Assembly (NCBI GenBank): GCA_963680875.1
Contig: OY804578.1
Coordinates: 99,973,689-100,037,688 of the forward strand
Reading direction: 5' to 3'
Source of the DNA: Bathymodiolus brooksi
Lineage: Eukaryota > Mollusca > Bivalvia > Mytilida > Modiolidae
Length of the DNA stretch: 64,000 nt
Under the pieces are notes generated by a model. The model was given only the letters and a program-made list of their open reading frames with translations, ran no database searches and was not told the DNA's origin. Below, in pieces: positions 23,373 to 35,125 of the stretch. The position numbers and the translations under genes are program-made. Within the stretch, counting starts at the first letter, position 1. Each line of letters starts with the position of its first letter.

Positions 23373-24640
23373 CTTGTGTATCAACATGAACATGTTTATG
23401 TGCCCACATGTAAATACAATGCCAGGCACATGTACTAGTTTTAAGCACCCACTTGATATATGAAAATACCACATCTGTCTCTATGTATTAGTTAAGTACA
23501 AAGGATTGTTAGCTATATCTATAATGATATAACATATACATGTATGTATTCACAGATGTGTTTGTAACATTTTTTGTATCTAGTCTTGTATATTGCGCAA
23601 GTTGTATCACAGCAGCTTTTGAAGTGATTGCACAAAGAACAGACATTTTTCATTTCAGATTTGAAAGTGCTGACTGATCTAAACAGAAGAAAACCCCCTC
23701 TACAGTGCCCCTAAATCTTCATTTCCATGCTGTTAGGACCAAGTTTGACATATTTAATTTCCAAGTATTTTACTCAAAAAAGGAGGAAATTTGCTGATCA
23801 GAGAAAGACATTCATCTCAGATTTTACAACAAAGATTTTAACAACCATGATGTGTACCTGTCAGTGCATCCATGGTTTGGTTAATAGTGTTCAAATTTTA
23901 TTGGTATAATAATTACCCTATTTATTTCACTCAGTTTTGTTTAATACTCTTGAAGAGATTTTTTATGTACATTTGAATCTGTAATAAACATACAAAGAAA
24001 TAATTTCAGCAAAAAAATCATATCGTTAATGCATGTTTTATTGGGATCAAATTAAATGGTTCAACACCACCACATTTTTGTGTCTGTCTCAACCAGTTTC
24101 TGTCAACTTGCTCTCAAGTTCGATAATGCTCAGGACCACTGAGGGATGAACTTTAATGGAAGAAGAAAAAGAAGAATGGGTAAAGAAGAAAGGGTCAAGT
24201 TGTGGTTGATTGCATATACAATGTAATCACTTTTTAACTTTTTTTCAAGATTGCTCCTAAAACAAAACTAGACATGTCTAAGCACATGCAAACTCAAGAA
24301 AACTGACCCAGTTATCAACCTGCTACTTAATAAACTGGTATAGACTGACATTGCCGTTTCTTTTAATGTCTTTAAGCATCCTACCAGAAGATAAAACATT
24401 AAGTTCTCTAAGAAGGTACAGACATAACACAAGATGTTAGCTCCATTACCATCCTCTTGGTTATCCTTGAAATCACTAACTAAATTACTTGCAGAGGCAA
24501 TCTTACCCCATAGAAAGATGTTAAAATAATTTAGTATGTTTCTCAAGGCTTAAACTGTTGTCAAAATTTGTAAAATGCATCATTCCTATAAGACAGAAGT
24601 TATGATCATACAGTTTTTAATGAGAAGTTTTAAACCATAT
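23373..24640. other. unannotated sequence
   Basis: No repeat structure or gene is supported. The 92-codon minus-strand frame at 24268-24546 has no recognisable domain. Confidence 0.5.
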
Positions 24641-24756
24641 TTACTGCTAGAGTATCATATCAACCAAAATCTGCAATTTCCTTAAATTATGCAACAATCA
24701 ATCAAATTATTTTTCAGCCCAGTTTCAAATATAGGTACATTTATGAATATCACTAG

Positions 24757-26376
24757 CAGTCTTCACGCTTAACTCTTTACCTTACAAGCCCACCGGGCCT
24801 GTAAGTTCAAATATTTACAGGCCCACCATCAATTCTACAGGCCCGAATTTGAAAACTACATTAATGACCATAAAATAATTCAAACCACCAAAACTCAAAA
24901 CATGATGATGTACCAAATATTATGTGGACATATCAATTATGCATTAGGTAAGACCAGAATGTGGGTAAAAAAACCAAAAAGACTATTCTGGATTCATGTT
25001 TATATACCATAGATAGATAGATATTAATCCCCTGAAAATTCTAAAATCATATTGTCAATAGCATCCTCAGTATATTCCATATCATCACTGTCCACCTCCT
25101 CCTCATCATCATCATCACAACCAATATTGTTATACGACTTATTTATAACAAAAACTTATGGTGTCATCATTGCGTGCGACATATAATTTGGTGATAATTT
25201 TTAATATGTACCCCCCCTTTTTTTTTTAAATATCACTATGCTTTGAATTAATATCACACAAAATGCAAAGTCATATTTGTGTAGCCTTCAGCAGAAGAAA
25301 TATGTATATGCCAATTTGCTCAACGGTCCAACTATATATAGATAGCTAGGGAATGCAAATATAGCATGAATGTATATTGACACTAACAGTCATAAACTGA
25401 AGTAAGTAAAGATTGTAATTATTATTTGTCAGACCTCAAATCAGAGTGCAACAATGGAACAAAACTACTGTGGTTCAAAGTCTATTTTCTAACTGCAGAG
25501 GTATTAAGTAGACACAGGTCTGTCAGCAACAGTTCTATAAATAGATCGCAATTAATAAAAAATACCGATCGGATTTGGAAGCGGATCGAAAAAAATCTGA
25601 AGTGTCTCCGTGCATTTCAACGAATTTTGAATGACCAACCTTCTCAAATATGAACATATTATATATGAGAACTCAGACTTTATGTCACAGGATTGAGGAC
25701 AAAATTAATCAAGTTTGTTTGGTTGAAAGTAGGTTCGATCAACATTTCCCGTAGCACAGTGTCTGATTGCGCCCCCTTTCTCGTGGTGCCATTTTTATTT
25801 GATATTGAATGAAATTAAAGTTTCTTTAAACCGAAATGGATTACTGTTCAAGAAAGTCACTTTCAAAATACTTAATGAATACCATAGAATTCAATAAACA
25901 CGATGTCGATATTTTCATAAAAATACGCGGGCAACATAGCCTAGGGTGACTCTTCAAAATTACAAGGCTACTTGAACTTCGCTTTTGACCAACGAGAAAT
26001 CAAAGTCAACCTTCAGAAGGCAACTACTTTGCCCTCTAACGTGAGCCCTGCTTCTCATCCTTTTTTAAAACCTACATGATGGTAAAAATATCAACCAATC
26101 AAATTGCAAAAAACAGACACACCTAAATTTATTTCCAATATCGGAAATTCTTAAAAGGACTTGTTTGCCTACCCATTTTTGCATTGACTCGGCAGCAACT
26201 GAAAACGAGAACAATAAACTAAATATCTACACACAATATCTTATGAAATCAACTTTTGAAACTATACGACTTTTTTTTTCACAGGCCCGTCAGACTTGTG
26301 GAACTACTCATTTCATACGCCCGTGTACAATTTTACACGCCACGGGCTTCGGACTACCGCCTAATTTCGAAGACTG
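24757..26376. mobile_element. hAT-like DNA transposon, decayed, 8-bp TSD
   Basis: A 1620-bp element with ends CAGTCTTCACGC and CGAAGACTG, so the terminal repeat is short (CAGTCTTC). ATCACTAG flanks it at 24749-24756 and 26377-26384. Subterminal GGCCTGTAA/AGGCCCACC/AGGCCCG motifs cluster at both ends. No intact transposase is visible; a possible acidic C-terminal remnant is annotated at 25024-25127. A short internal stretch (GTACCCCCCC...CATATTTGTGT) recurs in the insertion at 29247-30343, so the two may be relatives. The 8-bp duplication favours hAT; another superfamily is possible. Confidence 0.8.
25024..25127 (-). pseudogene. possible transposase C-terminal remnant, acidic tail
   Basis: The minus strand reads NIGCDDDDEEEVDSDDMEY followed by TEDAIDNMILEFSGD and a stop codon. 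A strongly acidic terminal segment at a clean stop is more structured than the surrounding AT-rich frames. The upstream continuation is lost within about 40 bp through a stop or frameshift. Its place inside the hAT-like element suggests the end of the element's own protein, which is inference; a chance (GAT)n expansion is the alternative. Confidence 0.35.
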
Positions 26377-26689
26377 ATCACTAGTCTAACCCTTGTATAA
26401 ATGGCTAGTACATATTTTAATATTTATCATACATCAAAATTTTGAGAAATTTCCTTAAATTATACAACCATCAATCAAATTATTTTTCAGCTCTGTTTCG
26501 AATTCAGTTATCACGGTACCAATGAATATCACTAGAGTCTAACCCTTAAATAAATGACTAGTATCTTAATATTTGGTAGGCCTTGTATCAACATTTTGAG
26601 AAATCTGTGAATATGTTTTTACTCAAGTCAGTTATAAACAAGAAACCCTACCATATAATGTTTTGCCACATATCAGAAATAATATTGAA

Positions 26690-26850
26690 GCACCATAGCT
26701 ACTCTATAAATCTCAGCAAAATAATGCCTCCCTATCCTTTCCCACATATCTTTTAATGTTCCCTGAACCAAACAATTTCTTAGGCAATGCCTCCCCAATC
26801 CTTTACTACATAATGTTTAATGTTCCCTGAACTACACAATTTCTTAGGCC
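26690..26850. repeat. tandem duplication, ~73-bp unit, 2 copies
   Basis: AATGCCTCCC(T/C)A(T/A)TCCTTT, TTTAATGTTCCCTGAAC and ACAATTTCTTAGGC occur twice in succession. Confidence 0.75.
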
Positions 26851-28225
26851 ATACCTCTGATTACTTCACGTAAGCTTCAACATAGTACACAATGTACTAT
26901 GTAAATGATGAATACCTGAGGGGAGAAAAAGTTGCTGTACAAAATTATCTGCATCTGCAAAATTCTTCAGAAAATTGTCTGTGTGGGAACTCCAAAGTAG
27001 AAAATTATCTTTCCATTATTAGAACAATTATGACTCGAATTATGACATGATTTAATAAGCTATCTAAAATTATTGCAGACATGCCTTTCAACATAATCCC
27101 CAAGGGCCATAACTTCTCCTGACAAGTGACTACAATACCATTTCGCTGTACATTACACAGCTGGTTATAAGTATTTGTGGTTGATATGGCAAATTGTCAC
27201 ATATGTCATACCTTTCATTAAAGGAAAACTCCAGTCAGTTGAACAATAGTTCGTAAATAACTAATTATTAAACAAAAAACACCTTTATTAACATTAATAT
27301 ACCCAATTAGAAATATGAATATTTGGAATTTCCAGTCGTAGTTTAAGTGGCCATGACACCTCTTCATGTGACGTCACAGAGACGGATCATGTTAGTTGAA
27401 TAAATAATGTATCTGACCCTTCCCAACATCGAACCCTTTTGGTTATGTTTTAATATCAGGTCAACTGCAATACAATTCTAACAATTTGTATATCGTTCAA
27501 TTTTTTCTTAATATTCCCATCCCATGTTACATTTTCATAAAACAAATGAGTATATTTGTATGGGGAGGGGGGGTATCTACGTATAATTCCATGTTTTACA
27601 CGATTGACCATAGGTTAAATAACTGTCATTTTTAACGCGTTTTATGCATACACATGTTTTTTTCTTTTTTGTCGCCAATGCTGTCATACTTTCCCATGTT
27701 TTTCGTGGTCACTGGTCGATATGTTGACAAGGGTAATCCTGATCGGTAATTACAAAAAACAAAAAATTTCTCACTTTCCCTTTTCGTTAGTGCAACAACA
27801 TGCTTGACATGAAGTCATAATGATTTTGTAAATATCAGAAGATAAATATACCACGTTATTTTACGATTTACATAATTTTTAATGATAAAATTGCAACTGA
27901 TCAATGCTGATATATTAAAAGATACCGTTTTTGTGACGTCACGGCTCTTTCGGAAGAGCTTTATTGCAGGTATAATCCGAGAATGGTTTATGCCTTTTAT
28001 CTCCTCACATTGAAGAGTTCTGAAAAATGGTGATCCCATTATTTAGTGCTACATGCAACTTCAATGACCAAATTCTACCTTACAGTATACTATCTTTAAC
28101 ATTCATTCACACAAATGTCTTTTATTTACTGTCATTTAAATTTTCACGCTAACTTGTTAAGACCATGGCGCTTTCCTAATATGGAACTTACTGATTGTTG
28201 AAATTTCATCTCATTTGATGGAAAT
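26851..28225. other. unannotated sequence
   Basis: No gene is supported. A TGACGTCAC palindrome occurs at 27369-27377 and 27935-27943; it equals the consensus CRE half-site pair, but there is no gene context to interpret it. Confidence 0.4.
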
Positions 28226-28415
28226 ATGTGGCTTATTCTAGCTGTCTGATTGTGTGTTTTACCTCTATGATCTATTTATAGTAACAACAGCCATGTTAGA
28301 CGATTGACAGGGTCAATAATGGCTTATTCTGTCTGATTGTGTTCTTTACCTATGTGATCTATTGATAGTAACAGCAGCCATGTTTTACGATTGACAGGAT
28401 CGCAAGATATAATTT
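28226..28415. repeat. tandem duplication, ~95-bp unit, 2 copies
   Basis: GGCTTATTCT, GTCTGATTGTG, TGATCTATT(T/G)ATAGTAACA and AGCCATGTT..ACGATTGACAGG appear twice in direct succession. Confidence 0.8.
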
Positions 28416-28545
28416 TGAAAGTGCCAAGATTATTCAGACCAACATTTGTTGAAATTGGCCTAGTGGTTTCAGAGTTTCTTAAAGTTTAAGTTTCCTATTC
28501 AAAAGTCCTTAAAATAGCTCCTTCAACATTTTGGACAAAAAAAAT

Positions 28546-29246
28546 CTAGAAGTTAACTTAGTGTGGCATTATATTTATGATAGAAGTTAACTTAGTGTGG
28601 CGTTATATTTATGCTAGAAGTTAACTTAGTGTGGCATTATATTTATGCTAGACGTCAACTTAGTGTGGCATTATATTTATGCTAGAAGCTAACTTAGTGG
28701 CGTTATATTTATGCTAGAAGTTAACTTAGTGTGGCATTATATTTATGCTAGAAGCTAACTTAGTGGCGTTATATTTATGCTAGAAGTTAACTTAGTGTGG
28801 CATTATATTTATGCTAGAAGCTAACTTAGTGGCATTATATTTATGCTAGAAGTTAACTTAGTGTGGCATTATATTTATGCTAGAAGCTAACTTAGTGTGG
28901 CATTATATTTATGCTAGAAGCTAACTTAGTGTGGCATTATATTCATGCTAGAAGTTAACTTAGTGTGGCATTATAATTATGCTAGAAGCTAATTTAGTGT
29001 GTCGCTATATTTATGCTAGAAATTAACTTAGTGTGGCATTATATTTATGCTAGAAATTAACTTAGTGTGGCATTATATTTATGCTAGAAGCTAACTTAGT
29101 GTGGCATTATATTCATGCTAGAAGTTAACTTAGTGTGGCATTATATTTATGCTAGAAGTTAAATTAGTGTGGCATTATAATTATGTTAGAAGCTAACTTA
29201 GTGTGGCATTATATTTATGCTAGAAGTTAACTTAGTGTGGCATTAT
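28546..29246. repeat. minisatellite, 34-bp unit, about 21 copies (part A)
   Basis: GCTAGAAGTTAACTTAGTGT then GGCATTATATTTAT repeats with 34-bp spacing; some units lack three bases (TAGTGGC), giving 31 bp. The TTAACTTAG and CTAACTTAG variants alternate in places, suggesting two-unit blocks. Confidence 0.95.
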
Positions 29247-30343
29247 CAGGCCTCTACATTAACATATTTTTCAACTTGTCCAACTAACTAAAAAAATACT
29301 TGTCCGACTCAATCTTTTAGTTGTCCGAAAAAATTAATTAAATTACGAAAACTAGAGAATAATTATCCAGGGCTCCCACTACTTTAAAATTAGAGGGAGA
29401 AGTGACTTCTCTTTCAGAGAGCCCTCAGGGAGAAGTGGGAGACAACAGAGAGAAGTGGAGAGACTTCTGGGAGAAGTCAATTGTGATTAATCGAAACATT
29501 GTTTCGCGACCCCTCTGACGTTACCCTGCCAAAATTTAGTAAATAGTTAAAAGCTGCCAGAACTGAATTGTTCTGTGTTTTTTTTATTCATAACTACCTT
29601 AAGGACATATATTCAATGTCACATTTTTATTTCTGTCTACCTTGATTGGAGTCTTGCATACCAGTGATTTTTATATGTACCCCCCCCCCCCCCTTTTTCC
29701 TTTTGAAGTATTACTGTGTTGTGATCCAATACCACACAAATTGTAATAACTCATATTTGTGTTATATAAATCCTTGTTTCTGGTAAAAAAAAATATACCT
29801 AGATACTATATATACCAGTATCTAGGTATATTTTTTTTACCAGAAACAGGTGCCTGTGATATAAATGAAGCAAAGTATTTTATTTAAATTCACAGAGAAA
29901 TAAAAGTTTTAGTGGATCTTTTCAACCAGATCAGGAAAAAGCTTGTAATATTTGTCCATTTCAAAGGTTTCAATATTTCCCAAAAGCCTAAATCAAGTCC
30001 TCTATCGTATTTTGCACAAAAGACAAGTTTAAATTTGGCGCCAAATTGATATTCGATAATTTTTATACGTGTCCGTTCCAGAATGATTCTTGTTCTTATA
30101 TTTCAAATATTGATATTTCCGTTCATTAAAGCATTTCTGAGATTACGACTTTAATTTTGTCAATGTCCTTGAACTTCATATGGAGGAACGATAAATGATA
30201 CTATAAAAGAGTTTTGATCTGGCGTTTCACTTTAGTTTTAATCAAAATAAATTATGGACAAATTGGAGATCAAACAGGGCTCTTTTATACAACAAACCCT
30301 GTATTTTATACCAGTGGAAATAGATTTGTCCGTCGAACCTAGA
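29247..30343. mobile_element. 1.1-kb insertion inside the 34-bp array
   Basis: The array stops at 29246 and resumes at 30344. The insert opens CAGGCCTCTACATTAAC and carries TTGTCCGA motifs near both ends. It shares a short C-run block with the hAT-like element at 24757-26376. A second start-like motif, CAGGGCTCCCACTAC, at 29370 begins a GGGAGAAGT-rich stretch and may mark a nested element. No clear terminal repeat pair or target duplication was found, so the class is open. Confidence 0.6.
29776..29847. repeat. near-perfect palindrome, 31-32 bp stem, 9-nt loop
   Basis: GTTTCTGGTAAAAAAAAATA and CCTAGATACT on the left are mirrored by AGTATCTAGG and TATTTTTTTTACCAGAAAC on the right, with ATATATACC as the loop. 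It lies inside the 1.1-kb insertion. Confidence 0.92.
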
Positions 30344-30697
30344 ATGCTAGAAATTAACTTAGTGTGGCATTACATAAAATGCTAGAAGTTAACTTAGTGT
30401 GGCATTATATCTATGCTAGAAGTTAACTTAGTGTGGCATTATATTTATTCTACAAGTTAACTTAGTATGGCATTATATTTATGTTAGAAGTTAACTTAGT
30501 GTGGCATTATATTTATGCTAAAAGTTAACTTGTGTTTGTGGCATTATATTTATGCTAGAAGTTAACTTGTGTTTGTGGCATTATATTTATGCTAGAAGTT
30601 AACTTGTGTTAGTGGTATTATATTTATGCTAGAAGTTACCTTAGTGTGGCATTATATTTATGCTAAAAGTTAACTTAGTGTGGCATTATATTTATGC
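30344..30697. repeat. minisatellite, 34-bp unit, about 10 copies (part B)
   Basis: The same 34-bp unit as 28546-29246 resumes in the same orientation. Several units carry a TTGTGTTTGTGGC variant unique to this side, so the two halves have diverged or were already different. Confidence 0.93.
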
Positions 30698-31430
30698 AAC
30701 TATTGCTTAAACTTTCACCATATGTTCGTGTTCATATTTATAATCAACAGAGACCAATCGTATATCTTTTACAAAAATCGTACTCTATTAGAATATGGAA
30801 ATAGAATACTTCAGTTATAACATTACTTTTTTTAATCTAACATTATAATTTTTAAATCTCTCTATTAACTAAAAGTAAACTGTAATTATCTTTTCAATCC
30901 CATTTTATATGACGGAATATGATGCTCTTTAGCCTCTTAGTATTGTTTTGTAACAACAGTTAGTGAAGTGGACCTGAAAGAGGGCACCAAATACACATAG
31001 AAGAAAACCCTATAATTTGTTTTCCCTTTGATGATAATAAAAAAGATGTTCACAATTATTCTTGTTCAGTTCACCAGTGCAGAAAACTAGGCTTGACAAA
31101 GACATTAACAGATGAGATATTGATGGATGCTCTGTAAGAGTTTTAATTGGTACTTGTCTGCTGGATTGCACCACCTGCAGATGGTGTGTAATGACAAGTC
31201 TTCATGGCAATTATAGTCATCATGTCATGTTCAGACATACATCCTAAAGATCCACATCATGATCACAATTCTATATCATGTCACATCATGATTTTTTAGA
31301 AGGCAGTTTTCATGCATTGTTTTTAAAAGTATATATTATATATACTGATGCTGATCAAGCTTCTTTTAAATTAAAAAAAAAATCGTCACTTAACAAAGAT
31401 ATTTTAATGGTCTGTTGTAATGATGAGTAA
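30698..31430. other. unannotated sequence
   Basis: AT-rich, with a TATATATTATATATA run near 31331. No gene is supported. Confidence 0.5.
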
Positions 31431-32245
31431 GTAAGATATATAATTAAAATTGTCATTAAAGGGAGAAACAATAGTAGCCCTGATGCATCATTCCTTGGAT
31501 AAAAGTAAAATATATATTCATTATTTGTGATTGACTCAGATAATTAAAATGGGCCACTTTCAACAATATTTCAGTTATATCGTGGCACAGTTTTATTGGT
31601 GGAGGAAACCGTAGTATCCAGAGAAAACCACCGGCCTGATGCAAGTCATTGACAATCTTCATCACATAATGCTGTATTGAGTATACCTCGCCATGAATGG
31701 GCTTTGAACTCACGTTAGTGGTGATACGCACCAATTGCATAGGTAGTTGTAAATCCAATTACCATATGATCACGACCATGACGACCCCAATAGATAATTA
31801 AAATGGGGAAGATAAATTGAAATTGTCATTAAGGGCACACAGGCCATTATTTTAATTAAAAAAATGTTTCCCAATATGAGACCTAAACTTTGATTTAAAA
31901 AACCATAAAGATGTATTGCAGTTGAAATTTTTCATAATATGATACGTAAATAGCCTAGAATGAAGGAAATGCGTTGCTGTTTGATTTTCTTCCATCCAGG
32001 AAAGAATTCAATGATGACCCGCCCAATGCTAAACATTCGAATTCTTTTCACTAATTACAACATAATATAACAGATTTTTTTAAACCTGGCTTTTTGTTCA
32101 GATCATTTTATTAGTATAAAACATTGAATATTGGCAACTTTTAATATAAACAAAAAATTCAATTCTGACAGTCTGTGTGCCTTTAAAGGGAGAAAGAAAC
32201 AATGGTAGCCCTGATGCATCATTTCTTGGATTATAGTTAAAAGAA
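31430..32245. repeat. diverged duplication either side of a SINE
   Basis: AAAGGGAGAAACAATAGTAG then CCCTGATGCATCATTCCTTG at 31459 recurs at 32187-32240 as AAAGGGAGAAAGAAACAATG then CCCTGATGCATCATTTCTTG. The first copy is followed by a SINE and the second by a MITE, in both cases upstream of a TATATTC(A/C)TTATTTGTG phrase. Confidence 0.8.
31554..31791 (-). mobile_element. tRNA-derived SINE, family 1b, with 16-bp TSD
   Basis: Minus strand: head GGTCGTCATGGTCGTGATCA, TAATTGGATTTACAACTACC, box B-like region GTGAGTTCAAAGCC, core GGATACTACGGTTTCCTCCA and tail ACGATATAACTGAAATATTG. AGATAATTAAAATGGG flanks it at 31538-31553 and 31792-31807. The tail ends at AAGTGG, shorter than in other copies. Confidence 0.92.
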
Positions 32246-32248
32246 ATA

Positions 32249-32426
32249 TAGTCAAACCTGTATATAAAGGCCACTCGAGGGAACCTGAAAATGTGGCCTA
32301 TATGAGCAGTTGACCTTTATATACAGGTTAAAATTATATGCTGTATTCATTAATGGAAAAAATGAGACTGCCCTTTATAGACAGTGATTTGTTATATAGA
32401 GGTGCCCATTAAGACAGGTTTGACTG
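32249..32426. mobile_element. Tc1/mariner- or pogo-like MITE (TA target)
   Basis: A 178-bp element. The left end is TAGTCAAACCTGTAT and the right end, reverse complemented, is CAGTCAAACCTGTCTT; both are flanked by TA. Internal CCTTTATA and ACAGGT motifs recur. TA duplication and a CAGTCAAACC-type start suit the Tc1/mariner-pogo group. No coding capacity. Confidence 0.75.
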
Positions 32427-32429
32427 TAT

Positions 32430-33150
32430 AAATATACATATATATTCCTTATTTGTGCTAGATTTTCCACCAAAAAAAACCCTACACATTTTCGATTTAA
32501 TAAAAATCCTCATGTACAGGAGAAAAGTAAACCAAAATGAAAGACATTTGATCTTTATTGACAAAAAGGGTCAAATAACATGAGGGCTCAACATTCGAGA
32601 TTTGTCTGGCATGTGGCATTTGTCCAATAGAATAAAAACACTGTTTATACAATAAAAAACTGAAAACACTGTCCTCAGTCTGCTAATTAATGAAAAACAG
32701 TGGTATCATCAGTTTTATGCTAATTATCTGGAGTGCTCAATTTTATGACAGTGTCTAAATAATGTGGTTTTAATAATAGTGCAATAATTGACTGGTATGT
32801 CACATGCTTGCTTTTACATAGCTTAACTGGCCTGCCCACAGTCTAGAGAGACTCAAGACTGACCCACAACCTAATAATGACTGCTCTAGCATTCCGACAT
32901 ATATGACCATTTAGGGCATTAGGGAGTTCTACTACTTGGGTGTGGTGGTTTCATGTGGGAACATCCACTGATTGTGTGTTATATGCCGAGGTCTTTCATC
33001 TCTTATCTATTGGTATAAATTTATGCATTTTCCCTTGATCTCAGTGATATTGTCAGTATCAAACACACAAGGATACCTATAAAAAAATAATGTCAGTTTT
33101 GAAGGCCTTGATATAATCACAAGTAACAGTTTCATCCAATCAGACTCTAT
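32430..33150. other. unannotated sequence
   Basis: No gene or repeat is supported. Confidence 0.5.
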
Positions 33151-33290
33151 GCTAGTATACATTTTTGTACTAGTGATAATGTCTGTCCTGACCTTCATAA
33201 CTGAGCATACCAGCGATAATGTCTGTCCTGACCTTCATGACTCTAGTATACTAGCGATAATATCTGTCCTGACCTTCATAACTGTCGTTA
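33151..33290. repeat. tandem repeat, ~49-bp unit, 3 copies
   Basis: GCGATAATGTCTGTCCTGAC then CTTCATAACT recurs three times with changes in the TAGTATAC linker. Confidence 0.85.
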
Positions 33291-33335
33291 ATATTCTATA
33301 TCTATCTTTTACCGATTGTCTTTTGTAGTTTACTT

Positions 33336-33562
33336 TATTCAACAATAATTCAGCTATATCGTGGCAGTCAGTTTTATTGGTGGAGGAAACCGGGTTACCC
33401 GGAGAAAACCACTGACCTGTCAAAAGTCACTGACAAGCTAAATAACATAATGTTGTATTGAGTACACCTCGCCTGAGCGGTATTCGAACCCACAACTTTA
33501 GTGGTGATAGGGAATGATTACATATGTAGTTGCATATCCAACTACCATACGATGATGACCAC
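33336..33562 (-). mobile_element. tRNA-derived SINE, family 1b
   Basis: Minus strand head GGTCATCATCGTATGGTAGT, box B GTGGGTTCGAATACC, core GGTAACCCGGTTTCCTCCAC and tail ACGATATAGCTGAATTATTG. The tail stops short and no target duplication was recognised. Confidence 0.85.
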
Positions 33563-33689
33563 AACAATTCTCAGAATACAGCTTAACAACATTTTAAAAT
33601 TCTACAAGAAATCATTGGTGGTAATTTCAGAATATATTTTATAAGTCTTCAAAGTTCAAGAGCTATGATTGTATGGTTAATTGATGAAT

Positions 33690-33740
33690 TGATTGGTGTT
33701 TAATGCCAACTTTAGCAGTATTTCAGATATATTGTGGTGT
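33690..33740 (-). mobile_element. SINE family 1, short tail fragment
   Basis: TGGTGTTTAATGCCAACTTT, AGCAGTATTTCAGATATATT and GTGGTG match the 3' tail only. Confidence 0.6.
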
Positions 33741-34230
33741 ATGAATTTAGTATGATTGTATGGTGTATTCCATCAAATCATACAAAACAAATAAAGAAGA
33801 TCAGGATTTCTTTTGATTTTCTTTTTTTTTCTAAATATTTAATTATTGTATCTGTATGATAGATATGTCAACCCACAAACCAACATTGTCACAAACACAA
33901 ATACCAGTAGATCTAAAAACAATGCTTACAGGTATACACAAGATTGTTAACCTTTGTTAGAAATATAGTGGACAAAAATCAGAGAGAGACAATACATCTA
34001 ATTTTACAAAACACTGATACATTGATTGATCTGGTGTCAGAGAGAAGATAAATTAGATAAAGTTTGATCAAAATGCCAGCAATGACTTGAGGAACACCAA
34101 CACAGATGACAGACCTTGTAAATTGAATTCTGTCCAATATGATAGAACTGTGGCAACACAGTAAGCAAATTTAAAAACTAATTGGTGTTTTAGGTAAAAA
34201 TAGAATATTATTTGATTAACTTTTGAGCAT
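33741..34230. other. unannotated sequence
   Basis: AT-rich, no supported feature. Confidence 0.5.
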
Positions 34231-34235
34231 ATATG

Positions 34236-34376
34236 CAGTCTTTGTGCTACCCCACTTGCCAGAAGCACAGGACAAGTGAAAATTATGAAAGAATTTGTTT
34301 GAATAAATATATATTTTCTCTAAATTTGTCATTCGGGCAAGTAGGTGAACAAATTAAGGCAGACTGATATGGTGTG
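34236..34376. mobile_element. MITE, AGTCTTC family a, copy 2
   Basis: The ends are CAGTCTTTGTGCTACCC and AAGGCAGACTG, with the ACTTGCC..GGCAAGT subterminal pair as in the copies at 5649 and 34807. ATATG flanks both sides. Confidence 0.75.
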
Positions 34377-34806
34377 TCAAATGAACATATGATATTCAGA
34401 ATCATTCTGAACATTTTTTTCCAGATTCTATACTGTCATGGTTTCATGATCTTCAGTGCACTTTTTGAATTTTGAATCATTCCTTCGGCTTGCTAAGTGA
34501 AATCTTACCAAATTGAAGCATGAATTCAATTAGGTTCACCACTAATAAAATCATGTACCTCCGTCCCTGTACAATAAACCACAAGACAATAAACAGGATT
34601 TGCAGAGCAAGTTCTTCAGTGATTACATTAGAGACAGCGTGTGTTTGTATTTAACCTAACAATGCTCGTCCTCTTGTAATCCATTTGTTACTAACAATTG
34701 TGTCAACGTTAAAATCATTTAGCAGCAACATTTTTCGCATTATGACGTCAAGAAAAGATCATGCTATGTGGGATGCATGAATTTCACATTGAATACTTGT
34801 GCCTAT
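34377..34806. other. unannotated sequence between two MITEs
   Basis: No supported feature. Confidence 0.5.
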
Positions 34807-34963
34807 CAGTCTTCGCGCTAACCCATTTTCCCGAAGCCTGCGACAAGTAAAACTGGATTCGTACAAGTGAAAATTATGAAAGTGTTTGTTTGAATAAATC
34901 GAGAAAAAAAAATCTAAATTTGGCTTTCGGGCAAGTAGGTGAAAAAAATGATGGCAAAGACTG
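34807..34963. mobile_element. MITE, AGTCTTC family a, copy 3
   Basis: A 157-bp element running from CAGTCTTCGCGCTAACCC to GGCAAAGACTG. The internal pair TTTTCCCGAAGCC / GGCTTTCGGGCAAG folds back. Only CTAT is shared by the two flanks. This is the best-preserved copy. Confidence 0.8.
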
Positions 34964-35125
34964 CTATCACACATGTACAATCATTCTAGAAGATAGTGAT
35001 CTCTATATTCAGACTCTGTTACACATTAAAAATTCAAAAAAATACTTGCTTATCTTGCTACAAATATTTGTAATATCAATATTAAAATCTTAGTTTGTGG
35101 GGTCAGCTTAAATGACATCAAATCA

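Larger units (their letters stand above)
24645..26610. repeat. ~150-bp tandem duplication hosting a transposon
   Basis: The block AATTTCCTTAAATTATGCAA ... TCAAATTATTTTTCAGC ... GAATATCACTAG at 24670-24756 is repeated at 26445-26534, and the following TCTAACCCTT..TAAATG(G/A)CTAGTA is found after both. The first unit is interrupted by the 1.62-kb element; the second is intact. Confidence 0.85.

Noticed and set aside
24268..24546. 92-codon minus-strand frame in non-repetitive DNA
   Set aside because: No recognisable family and no splice or start evidence.
27369..27943. two TGACGTCA sites as gene regulatory elements
   Set aside because: No neighbouring gene or promoter is supported, and an 8-bp motif can recur by chance or within a repeat.
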